From assembly GCF_030412265.1 (NCBI RefSeq), contig NZ_JAUHLN010000008.1:1-64000 (forward strand): DNA of 64,000 nt. The letters are read 5' to 3'. Shown piece by piece: positions 1 to 6,900 of this stretch. The notes beneath the pieces were generated by a model. It was not told where the DNA came from. It worked only from the letters and a program-made list of their open reading frames with translations, and did no database searches. The first letter of the stretch is position 1. Each line of letters begins with the position of its first letter. The translations under genes and the position numbers were made by a program. The stretch comes from Fictibacillus terranigra (GTDB lineage: Bacteria; Bacillota; Bacilli; Bacillales; Fictibacillaceae).

Positions 1-170
1 TAATAACACGTCTCTAAATAAAACTTGACCGGTTAGCTGAGCCGATGCAGAAAATTAAGCGCCATACAACTAACGGATTTCCTTCTTTGCCGTGTGTGGG
101 TCTATCCCGGACGGCCAGCGAAAGCAAACGGTTCCGACGGTAACCGTTGTGTTCCGGCACAGGGATTCAG

Positions 171-196
171 GGCAGAATAAAGAATTGCCTTTTTCG
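171..196 (+). terminator. possible weak terminator
   Basis: A short stem (GGCA-AAT pairing with AATTGCC) is followed by TTTTT. It could end transcription entering from the left of the window. I see no gene in bases 1-170. Confidence 0.3.
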
Positions 197-241
197 AGTT
201 TAGCCCTCGCCTTAGATTATTCATTTTTATTCTTTTAGTAA

Positions 242-935
242 AATGTAAATATAAATAGTTGCTTCATCAAGATCGCTAAAACTTTTCATTTCTTGATTCG
301 ATTTGTAATTGGTCACCTTTATTGTTCGAGAAAGGTTCGTTCCGATAAAAAACGAGACGTCAAACCGACAATTTCTAGCCATCTCAAAAATTGTATATAT
401 CGCTTGTCCTACATCACGAATACACCGGTTAAGGATGTGGCCGAAACCATATGCGAAAAAGGACTGCAATCGAGGAACGTGCTGGACTACTTATCTCAAT
501 TTTTCCGAAGAGATCTGCAGTTTCTTAATACCGTTTATATGGGCGATTGGGGACGGGAATCATTACAGAAGAAAATGCAATCAGGGAAGAATGAGCGGAT
601 CACCATTCGCTTTACTCCAGCAACCTATGAAAACATCTATTCCCTGTCTCGCGCATTGGACGTGACCCCATCAAAAGCGACAGCACTATTAATAGATGCC
701 AGTATCCGAAACACTCATCTATTGAATGCTTTCGTAAAGTGCTATCTGCATCAGCATATAGATGCAGCCAGAATGAAGGAATTAAAACAGGTACCGGAAA
801 TACATCAATAAAAACAATCCATACAACGAGGAAATTTCCTAGTTTGCCTTGCTTGCGATGATCTTTGAAGACATAAAGGAAGGGACCAGCAATCTAAAAG
901 ACGTCATTCATAACTGGATGGAAAAATACAAATAA
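242..935 (+). pseudogene. frameshifted hypothetical gene
   Basis: An open frame runs from 242 to 811, but its only usable start is a TTG at 293 without a convincing ribosome binding site. After about position 790 the likely continuation lies in the +1 frame: it reads through a TAG at 840-842 and ends with the peptide FALLAMIFEDIKEG... and a stop at 933-935. The intact ancestor would have had 210 or more residues. The middle (about residues 100-150) has a helix-rich, ribbon-helix-helix-like look (KNERITIRFTPATYENIY, then two helices), so a DNA-binding role is possible, but I do not recognise the family. Frameshift plus nonsense codon make a decayed gene the best reading. Confidence 0.5.
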
Positions 936-1070
936 TTTTATTCATTTTTTCAAGAAATATCGTTAATAGAAATTCCGACCATAATACCTACGTGGGAAGG
1001 CAAGCTGTTTACAGCCATCATTTCCTGCATTCTCGTCGGACTGGTGTGGAAAAGGCTTAAAACACGGTAA
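936..1070 (+). pseudogene. possible C-terminal remnant of a membrane protein
   Basis: An open stretch without a start codon encodes a tail with one hydrophobic segment (LFTAIISCILVGLVW) followed by basic residues KRLKTR and a stop. It lies directly behind the decayed gene and looks like the 3' end of a lost membrane protein gene. I do not recognise the family. Confidence 0.2.
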
Positions 1071-1234
1071 GGCTCATGTTGGGAAAATGCCTAAAAAACA
1101 TCAGGAGTTGGGTTTTATGGTGTTTTTTGGTACTTTATATGCATTTTTATTTTATCGGTTGCTTGGTACAAGAATTTTCGTATAAAGTGATATTGTTGTA
1201 TTTTTTCCAAATCCATGTAAGGAGGCAAAAGTGT

Positions 1235-1792
1235 ATGAGCATGAAAAAATCGTTGATCTGTTTTTCAGCAGCAGGATTTCTTGCACTGCAAGCTTTACTC
1301 CCAGCCGCGGCGAACGCTAGTTCCGAGGTGAAATCAGAAAAAATGAGCGTGGCAGATCCTTATCCCGGGCACGTCATTAAATACGGGGACCGTGGATCTG
1401 ATGTTAGAAAAGTACAAACACAGCTAAACAAGAATCGGATACCGATTACGGTGGATGGAATCTTTGGTAAGGTGACTCTTAAGAAAGTGAAGCAGTTTCA
1501 ATACTATCGCTACTTAAAGACGGATGGTCTTGTGGGTCCCTCCACATGGCATGCTCTATATCACACGCCAGTGCCTTATCCTGGACACGTCATTAAGCTG
1601 GGTGACCGAGGCCAGGATGTAACGAGGATTCAGGCACGCTTAAATGATGCGGGGGGTTCCATTAAAATTGATGGCATCTTTGGACCGAAAACAGAAGTGA
1701 GAGTAAAAGGTTTTCAAAAAAAGCATCACCTTACAGTGGATGGGGTCGTTGGCCGGGAAACATGGGAAGTGTTATTTAATTACGAGGAATAG
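1235..1792 (+). CDS. secreted protein with two peptidoglycan-binding domains
   Basis: Exported protein of 185 residues. The start ATG at 1235 is chosen because AAGGAGG lies at 1219-1225, 9 bases upstream; the frame is open further upstream but without a site. A signal peptide (basic MSMKKS, hydrophobic core, cut near ANAS) is followed by two tandem PG_binding_1-type repeats, about residues 45-105 and 115-180. Each has the pattern LGDRGxDVxxxQ...DGIFGPKT...GLVGxxTW. Such domains bind cell-wall glycan peptides. No catalytic domain is attached, so it is probably a wall-bound accessory protein, not a hydrolase. A related single-repeat protein lies on the minus strand at 14175-14669. A terminator follows at once. 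Confidence 0.85.
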   Translation: MSMKKSLICFSAAGFLALQALLPAAANASSEVKSEKMSVADPYPGHVIKYGDRGSDVRKVQTQLNKNRIPITVDGIFGKVTLKKVKQFQYYRYLKTDGLVGPSTWHALYHTPVPYPGHVIKLGDRGQDVTRIQARLNDAGGSIKIDGIFGPKTEVRVKGFQKKHHLTVDGVVGRETWEVLFNYEE

Positions 1793-1805
1793 AATATAAA
1801 AAATG

Positions 1806-1845
1806 AGGCATCGGGAGAACTCATCCTGGTGTCTTTTTTTGTTGG
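1806..1845 (+). terminator. rho-independent terminator
   Basis: An 11-bp stem with three G-U wobbles (AGGCATCGGGA with TCCTGGTGTCT) is followed by TTTTTTT, right behind the peptidoglycan-binding gene. Confidence 0.6.
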
Positions 1846-2163
1846 GGAAATCATAGCCTCAAAGTAGGGAGGAAGGGATTGAATATTCAGTGCGTATTTT
1901 AAGCCATTGTTTCAATATACGTTTTATCTTTTTGTGCACTAAAGTTACTAGCTGCACAAGGCCAAATATACGGAACATAAAAGGATACTTAAAGAGTTTT
2001 TTAATGACCAAACAAAAGGTAAAAAAACCGGATAAAATGATAGTGTAATAAGTGGTTTGGACTCCTCGCTTTGGAAGCCTTTTTAACGGCTGCTGGCATC
2101 GAACCCTTTCCGTTAGGCGGCAGCAGCCCTTTTCTGTTTTACAGCCGCCAAAAGGGCGGATGG
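1846..2163. other. gap without recognisable gene
   Basis: No coding frame with a ribosome binding site. An inverted repeat GGCTGCTG...CAGCAGCC at about 2086-2133, followed by CTTTT, may be a terminator or part of a lost RNA. Confidence 0.3.
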
Positions 2164-2390
2164 TTTACACGTGACTTTTTATATAGTGGAAATAAGCAAT
2201 TGTCCTTATGTATGGAGGTGAGGTGATGTCATTGGATCAGCGCAGTACTGCCATGTTGTTCCATTTGTCGCAGGCCGAAGCATACATCTCAGTGGATGAA
2301 TTGATCGAGAAATTCAATGTGTAAAAACGTACCATTTACTATGATATTGAAAAAATAAACGAGTGGCTCAGTGATAACGACCTAAAGCCT
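2164..2390 (+). repeat. duplicated 5' end of PRD regulator locus (copy 1)
   Basis: About 227 bases nearly identical to 38427-38656, covering the upstream region, ribosome binding site and first ~55 codons of the PRD/PTS regulator gene. Identity begins sharply at TTTACACGTGAC and stops at CCTAAAGCCT; the flanks differ. The partner copy has three extra bases, which double its start codon. Confidence 0.9.
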
Positions 2391-2430
2391 CAGGCATTTC
2401 GCTCGTGCCCAAGACATTAGAGGAATGGAG
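2226..2430 (+). pseudogene. truncated PRD/PTS transcriptional regulator remnant
   Basis: Begins with GGAGGTG-5-ATG and the same N-terminal helix-turn-helix as the intact gene at 38489 (MSLDQRSTAM..., SVDELIEKFNV). A TCA-to-TAA change at 2322-2324 stops it after about 32 codons. Beyond 2390 a short stretch that still resembles the later LVPKKLE segment follows after a deletion, then homology ends. It cannot make a working regulator. Together with the second repeat at 3241 it suggests that a second copy of the whole PTS operon once stood here. Confidence 0.8.
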
Positions 2431-2490
2431 TTCGGAGCACCATTAGATTTTGAGAATACAAAAGATAGTTTTATGGGTTTTTTATGTCAC

Positions 2491-2658
2491 TTAGTCCCTT
2501 TTCTCATTATCGATCGATTTTTGAACGAAAGATGGATGGAAAACAGAATTTGTTATGTAAAGATAGTTTACACTTTGCTGTTGTCCTTTTATCCAAGATG
2601 CCATAAATATACCAGAAATGACAAGACCTATTACTACAATAAAGAACAGTTGTGACAT
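2491..2658 (-). CDS. small LexA-controlled single-pass membrane protein
   Basis: A 55-residue protein, too short for usual gene calling. ATG at 2658-2656 is preceded by AAGGAGG with 6-7 bases spacing, and the frame ends at TAA 2493-2491. Residues 4-23 form one hydrophobic helix (LFFIVVIGLVISGIFMA); the rest is a polar tail of about 32 residues ending in NEKRD. A near-consensus promoter containing a perfect LexA/DinR box lies 90 bases upstream, so SOS induction is expected. Known SOS-induced small membrane proteins in other bacteria (SosA, SidA, YneA) delay cell division; a type I toxin-like peptide is another option. I do not recognise the family; function is inferred from size, topology and regulation only. 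Confidence 0.65.
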   Translation of the reverse strand: MSQLFFIVVIGLVISGIFMASWIKGQQQSVNYLYITNSVFHPSFVQKSIDNEKRD

Positions 2659-2741
2659 GTTTCATCCTCCTTGAATTTACCAAAATGTCAGTAGGAGATT
2701 CTACTGATCTCGAATCCTAATGTAATCACCCTGTTCAATAA

Positions 2742-2770
2742 ATTATACACGAACATTTGTTCGTATAAAA
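2742..2770 (-). promoter_or_regulatory. SigA promoter of the small SOS gene
   Basis: On the minus strand -35 TTTTAT (2770-2765), a 17-base spacer and -10 TATAAT (2747-2742). The LexA box fills the spacer, a standard repression geometry. Confidence 0.7.
2750..2763. promoter_or_regulatory. LexA/DinR (SOS) box
   Basis: CGAACATTTGTTCG is an exact match to the Bacillus consensus CGAACN4GTTCG and lies between -35 and -10 of the minus-strand promoter. Confidence 0.85.
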
Positions 2771-3071
2771 CATAAAAATCTAAAAATAACCGATTTTCTT
2801 CTAACTCCCTGTTCGATCACTTTGCTCCGTTATGGAAGGTAACATCCTAATGGAATGAAGGCTGTGTGTGTATCTTCAGCGGAAGATACAAGCCATCGTA
2901 TAGATAAGGAACGGGGCCGTTAAGGGAATTTCATATCAAAAGACAGTCGTAAAGCTGGTTACAATAAGGGTTATAGTTTGTAAAGTTGTAAAGAGTTTTT
3001 AAAAAAGGTCTGTTTTTGTTCCTTTTTATTTTGCACAGGTGTTAAAATGAATTTCACGCCACCCCTTTTCG

Positions 3072-3112
3072 ACCCTTTCTCTTAGTCCCTTACGCTAAGA
3101 GAAAGGGTTTTG
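3072..3112 (+). terminator. strong hairpin without a recognised gene
   Basis: A perfect 14-bp stem (3072-3085 with 3095-3108, ACCCTTTCTCTTAG and its complement), 9-base loop and a T-rich tail. No coding gene ends here; it may end a small RNA or a lost gene. Confidence 0.6.
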
Positions 3113-3125
3113 TCCTTTCAAGAGG

Positions 3126-3305
3126 ACATGAACATAATCACTGGAACCATCTATTACAGAACTTAGAATTATTCGTTGTCTAATGAAGTTACAGGAAGAC
3201 TCGCAGCTGCCGGGAAACTCATCGGTATTGATGTACCGGACACCTATCATTAATGCGAAGGCCGAATACACTAGTCTGAAAGAAAAAGGCGATTTGTATT
3301 TATGG
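3126..3305 (+). pseudogene. decayed radC-like (JAB domain) 3' end
   Basis: Frame-broken pieces resemble the C-terminus of RadC/JAB-domain proteins: a HNH-like stretch near 3130, then EVTGRLAAAGKLIGIDV (from 3185), then YTSLKEKG after another shift (about 3269). Family members end with a similar AGKLIGIEVLDH...SLKEKGY pattern. The tail section recurs at 45.4 kb. No start and at least two frameshifts, so non-functional. Recognition is from memory of the family. Confidence 0.45.
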
Positions 3306-3402
3306 GAGGGAAGGAGATCTCCTTTGCTCTTTTTTTAGGGAGAATCGAACTTTCGAAATTAAAAACACAAACGAATTTGCAAGCGGAAATGCTTGCGTTT
3401 CC
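3241..3402 (+). repeat. duplicated 3' flank (copy 1; partner at 45368-45532)
   Basis: About 162 bases share most positions with 45368-45532: the radC-tail coding stretch, a poly-T hairpin region and the segment TTTCGAAATTAAAAACA...GCAAGCGGAAATGCTTG. The partner lies just behind the intact PTS operon, in the same order and orientation as the 2164/38427 repeat. Confidence 0.8.
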
Positions 3403-3580
3403 ATTGCAGGAACATCCAAACAAATTGTATGCAGTCTTCATAGATTATATTACGTAGTATTCTGCGTATTTAAACATTATACTAAAGATTTTTTCGGCAC
3501 TCCTTGCTGAAGGAGATGAGGACAACCTATAGCAGGCAAACGCTAGGCCAAGATAGAGACTGACTTAAGGAGGAGAGAGC

Positions 3581-3730
3581 TTGGAGGTAAGAAGGCATGT
3601 ACTTATTTTGAATCTTCTGCAAATGGGTGTATGGAAAACAAGAGACGGAAGGCGGCTTACTACATTAAGGCTGGATGAATTGGAACGCGAATACTCAAAA
3701 ATGTTGGACAAGAAAGAGGAAAGGGTTTAG
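3581..3730 (+). CDS. FbpA/FbpB-like small basic protein
   Basis: A 49-residue protein starting with TTG at 3581, chosen because AAGGAGG sits at 3567-3573, 7 bases upstream. The pattern LLxMGVWKTRDGRRLTTLRLDELEREY resembles the Fur-regulated basic protein family (FbpA/FbpB), whose members help the FsrA iron-sparing RNA in Bacillus subtilis; many Bacillaceae carry paralogues of unknown role. No clear Fur box is visible upstream. Its stop overlaps the end of the convergent ligase gene by 4 bases. Family assignment is by pattern only. Confidence 0.55.
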   Translation: MEVRRHVLILNLLQMGVWKTRDGRRLTTLRLDELEREYSKMLDKKEERV

Positions 3731-4548
3731 AGAAATTCTTCAAAAGAAGGGGTTCTCAATAAACCAGCTTTTGTATAGTTCCGGAATTTCACTTTTGCTT
3801 TTATAGGATCGGCTGGAAAACGAACAAAATCACCGTACTCTTCATATTTAGAATTATGTGCCATGCTATACACTTTCTGGCGTGCATGAGAAGGGGCGAA
3901 TTCAAGTGTGCCGGCTGGCAATCCGGTGTCAAAATTAAGGATCCATCCAAATTTAGATTTACGGTAACCGGTGATCAGCACATCCTCGAAAGAGTAATTG
4001 ATTACTTTAAGCCAGTTTTTTGAGCGTTGACCAACCATATAAGCAGAATCTTTCCTTTTGAGGAAAATTCCCTCTAACGATTGACTACAGCATAAAGAGA
4101 AAAGCTGTTCACTGTTCAAACCTGAAAGAGACTTTACCTTTGCGATAAGAGGTGAGTCATCGGGCAACACATCAAATAAGAGCAGCTTACGTTGTTCTAA
4201 AGGGAGTGAGGTAACATCCTTGCCCTTGTAATAGAGAATATCAAAAACACAGTACGTAATCTGACCTTTAGAACGAAAGAACCTTTGCATGCAGGATTCA
4301 AAGTCGGGCTTGCCGGCCTCATCTGTAACAACAAGCTCACCATCCAGAATCGTGCCAGCAGGTAACGGATAAGAAAGAAGCTCACCAAAGCGAGCAGAAA
4401 TATCATTTTTGTGCCGAGTGTAAAGTTTAGACTTTTCGCCCATTGTTGAAAAAATAGCGCGAATCCCATCGAGCTTTAACTCAGCAATATAATTTTCACC
4501 ATTAAACGGCTTCTCAATCTTATGTAGAAGCATCGGACTAACGAACAT
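3727..4548 (-). CDS. ATP-dependent DNA ligase (LigD-ligase/YoqV type)
   Basis: A 273-residue ligase. The ATG at 4548 is preferred over an upstream GTG (4557) because TGAGGTG lies 6 bases before it. Motif I ELKLDG gives Lys25 as the adenylation site; DGELVV (motif III), EGIFLK (motif IV) and WLKV (motif V) follow, then an OB-fold region to the end. Size and order match the stand-alone ligases related to the ligase domain of LigD and phage SPbeta YoqV. It would seal nicks using ATP, probably in repair or end joining. No Ku gene is nearby. The unusual LSGL/CSQ linker before motif IV is unremarkable for the family. Confidence 0.85.
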   Translation of the reverse strand: MFVSPMLLHKIEKPFNGENYIAELKLDGIRAIFSTMGEKSKLYTRHKNDISARFGELLSYPLPAGTILDGELVVTDEAGKPDFESCMQRFFRSKGQITYCVFDILYYKGKDVTSLPLEQRKLLLFDVLPDDSPLIAKVKSLSGLNSEQLFSLCCSQSLEGIFLKRKDSAYMVGQRSKNWLKVINYSFEDVLITGYRKSKFGWILNFDTGLPAGTLEFAPSHARQKVYSMAHNSKYEEYGDFVRFPADPIKAKVKFRNYTKAGLLRTPSFEEFL

Positions 4549-4835
4549 GTAGAACACCTCAAGTAAAGCGTATCATTACTTGATCTGACATAGATAACAA
4601 AAAGACACTGGGAACTGATGGAAAGAAGAAGCGGAACATGGATCATAGAATGCGGGTTTCTTCGAATTGGGAGATGTTTACACGCTGCTTTCGTTCAATG
4701 AATCGTTTGCGGTGCAAAACAACTGTAATTGTTTGGCCCTGTCGTCCGGCACAGCACGAACAAACGCCCACCGGTTTTATGAAAGATGGGATATTCCAAG
4801 GTCTTCCATGTTTTTAAAAAAGATTTTGCAACATA

Positions 4836-4875
4836 AAAAAACCGTTGCGCCTTTTGGCGTAACGGTTTTTTTAGT
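4836..4875. terminator. bidirectional terminator
   Basis: AACCGTTGCGCC/GGCGTAACGGTT stem with one G-U pair, flanked by A-tract and T-tract. It ends the minus-strand glsB-like gene just right of it. Between 4549 and 4835 I see no supported gene. Confidence 0.75.
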
Positions 4876-4883
4876 TATCAGTG

Positions 4884-5138
4884 TTATGCGTTTCTTCGCA
4901 TACCACGCAAAATTGCACTGACAATCAATACAATGACAATTGCACCGATAATCGCTGGTATGATGGCAAAACCTGCAACGGTAGGACCCCAGTCACCAAG
5001 GACTAGTCCGCCGAGCCAAGCGCCAACAAAACCTGCGATAATGTTACCAATGATTCCGCCAGGAACGTCACGTCCTGTAATTACTCCTGCTAACCAACCA
5101 ATAATACCACCTATAATAAGTGCCCAAAGAAAACTCAT
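4884..5138 (-). CDS. GlsB/YeaQ/YmgE family stress-response membrane protein
   Basis: An 84-residue, glycine-rich membrane protein with three hydrophobic segments (about 3-20, 28-50, 56-78). The pattern GxIxGWLAGxxxGRDVPGGIIGNIIxGxxGAWLGG is typical of the transglycosylase-associated (PF04226) family. Start ATG 5138 has AAAGGAGG with 8 bases spacing. The biochemical role is unknown; homologues belong to general stress regulons. A SigB-type promoter lies about 55 bases upstream, which supports that here. Confidence 0.9.
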   Translation of the reverse strand: MSFLWALIIGGIIGWLAGVITGRDVPGGIIGNIIAGFVGAWLGGLVLGDWGPTVAGFAIIPAIIGAIVIVLIVSAILRGMRRNA

Positions 5139-5189
5139 TTGTGTGTTCCTCCTTTAAAAATTTTTGTTTTACTGTTTTGTACCGTTAAA

Positions 5190-5215
5190 ATACCCATTGG
5201 CAAATAAAAATAAAC
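5190..5215 (-). promoter_or_regulatory. SigB-type promoter of the glsB-like gene
   Basis: On the minus strand GTTTAT (5215-5210), 14 bases, GGGTAT (5195-5190); consensus is GTTTAA-N13-15-GGGTAT. Only one base deviates. Confidence 0.65.
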
Positions 5216-5792
5216 AAAATAAAAAAAATCCTCAGACATGTGATAAGACAATAAGTTGATGAATTTAAATTATTATCTAGTACCCCAACCATTTTCCTAA
5301 ATAACAACCCAAAGTGGATAATTCCGTACAGGGAGACATTAAAAATACAAACGGATGTTTTAAGATATAAAAGACATATCGGGTTAACTCCTCCTTATAC
5401 GATAAAAAGTTTCTATAATACTCCAACTTGAGGGGGCAGTAACTACCAGCTTTTTTATCATACTATTTAATGGAGAGAAGTCTTTATTACGACTTTTGTA
5501 TGTTTTGTGGAAACGAATTTTTTTGTCCGATGATGCTAGACTGGGAGATTACTAGAGGTTTACTAAGGAACTAGATTGTTAAATCTTGATTTGGGCAAGC
5601 CATCTCCCGCGTTGTGGTGATGTTTTTCTAATGAATTTTGTGGCACCGGGTCGATTTTCAAATAAGGCTATAGAAGCACTTAATGAGTTGAAACTTTTTA
5701 AGTTGAGTAATTGTTAAGAATCTAAGTAGAAAATTATGAATCAGATATTATAGAATAGAGAATAGAAAGAAAGAGAAAGAAGAGGTCACGCA
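5216..5792. other. gap without supported gene
   Basis: AT-rich. A 28-codon frame at 5631-5717 (MNFVAPGRFSNK...) lacks a ribosome binding site and may be a remnant. A promoter for the following rpiR-type gene is expected here but I could not fix one with confidence. Confidence 0.3.
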
Positions 5793-6659
5793 ATGAGCGA
5801 TTTGAGAGTAAATACAAATCCTGGCTTTTTCACCAGAACTAATGCGGCTATGTCAAAGTTGAGGGATTCAGAAAAAAAGATTATAGAGTACATTAAACAA
5901 AATCAAGAAGAAATTATCCATCTTTCAATAACAGAGGTTGCCGAAAGAAGTGAAACAAGTGAATCTTCTGTCGTTCGCTTATGTAAACGGCTAGGATACA
6001 AGGGCTTTCAGGATTTAAAAATAAATTTGGCCAAAGAAGTAATGACCCCAGAAAAAGTTATTCACGAAATTATTGAAAAAGGCGACGATGTTGTAACTAT
6101 AAAAAAGAAGGTTTTCCAGTCCAACATACAAGCCTTATATGATACGATCGAGGTTTGTAATGATGAAGAAATAAAGAAAGCGGTCAATGCCATATCAAAT
6201 GCCCGTCTAATCGAATTTTATGGAACTGGCGGATCAGGTACTGTGGCACTTGATGCGCACCATAAGTTATTGAAATTAGGGATAAAATCATTTGCCTATA
6301 ACGATTCCGTTCTACAAGCTATGTCAGCAAGCGTTTTAACCAATAAAGATGTGGTTATCGGAGTTTCTCATACGGGTTCCAATACAGATGTATTATCTGC
6401 TCTAAAATTAGCAAAAGAAGCAGGAGCAACTCTTATTTGTATAACTGACTCATCCAAATCCCCTATTACAAAGATTTCGGACATTGTATTACAAACAGCA
6501 TCAAATGAAACCTTATTTCGTACCGATGCAATTTCCTCAAGGATAGCTCAATTAACCATAATTGATATTTTGGTCGCTGCTGTAGCTAACCAGAAATATG
6601 AAATGTACTATCAAAACCTTCAGAAAACAAGGAAATCAACGATTGATAAGAAACTTTAA
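5793..6659 (+). CDS. RpiR-family transcriptional regulator
   Basis: A 288-residue regulator. Residues about 12-85 form the N-terminal helix-turn-helix of the RpiR family (SITEVAERSETSESSVVRLCKRLGYKGFQDLK is the recognition region). Residues about 125-255 form a SIS sugar-phosphate-binding domain with the pattern IEFYGTGGSGTVALDAHHK and GVSHTGSNTDVL. Such proteins sense a phosphosugar and usually act on the adjacent genes. Start ATG 5793 follows AGAGGT at suitable distance. It is followed by its own terminator, 240 bases before the catabolic genes, so it is probably a separate transcript controlling that cassette. Confidence 0.9.
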   Translation: MSDLRVNTNPGFFTRTNAAMSKLRDSEKKIIEYIKQNQEEIIHLSITEVAERSETSESSVVRLCKRLGYKGFQDLKINLAKEVMTPEKVIHEIIEKGDDVVTIKKKVFQSNIQALYDTIEVCNDEEIKKAVNAISNARLIEFYGTGGSGTVALDAHHKLLKLGIKSFAYNDSVLQAMSASVLTNKDVVIGVSHTGSNTDVLSALKLAKEAGATLICITDSSKSPITKISDIVLQTASNETLFRTDAISSRIAQLTIIDILVAAVANQKYEMYYQNLQKTRKSTIDKKL

Positions 6660-6692
6660 TTCGTAGTGAAAAAAAGTTTCTCTTTTTATTTT
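6649..6692 (+). terminator. rho-independent terminator behind rpiR-type gene
   Basis: AGAAACTTT (6649-6657, spanning the stop codon) pairs with AAAGTTTCT (6673-6681), followed by CTTTTTATTTTT. Confidence 0.6.
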
Positions 6693-6777
6693 TATTACTT
6701 GAAGGAAATTACCACCACATGCTATTATGGTCTTGTAAGTTATTTTCTGAATATTTAATTGATTCTTTAAAGTTGTA

Positions 6778-6791
6778 TGAAAGCGCATCCA
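6778..6791 (+). promoter_or_regulatory. cre-like site (CcpA)
   Basis: TGAAAGCGCATCCA matches the cre consensus TGWAANCGNTNWCA at all but two positions and lies 110 bases before the dehydrogenase gene. Carbon catabolite control of the cassette is plausible. Confidence 0.45.
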
Positions 6792-6900
6792 GTCTGAAAT
6801 GAGGGGGGAAGGTGCACATAAGGGGGATGTATATTTTTTATTCAGTTGCTTTGTTTAGAAAAATTTTGCCAAAAAACCAAGGATAAAGGAGAAACAGGCC

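Noticed and set aside
1-170. Structured-looking GC-richer leader as a riboswitch
   Set aside because: I could not match it to the conserved core of any riboswitch class I know, and no fitting gene follows.
2425-2655. A 76-codon plus-strand frame opposite the small SOS gene
   Set aside because: It starts inside the regulator remnant without a ribosome binding site, while the minus-strand frame has a promoter, LexA box and AAGGAGG.
3091-3099. TACGCTAAG, resembling the inner end of the Tn3-type inverted repeat
   Set aside because: Only nine bases match and they belong to the 14-bp hairpin; no GGGG end or second repeat nearby.
3375-3402. GCAAGCGGAAATGCTTGC palindrome as a protein-binding or recombination site
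   Set aside because: It lies inside the duplicated flank and a looser version occurs near 50525, but nothing links it to a known site; left as part of the repeat.
4667-4921. An 84-codon plus-strand frame
   Set aside because: It crosses the bidirectional terminator and the end of the glsB-like gene; no ribosome binding site.
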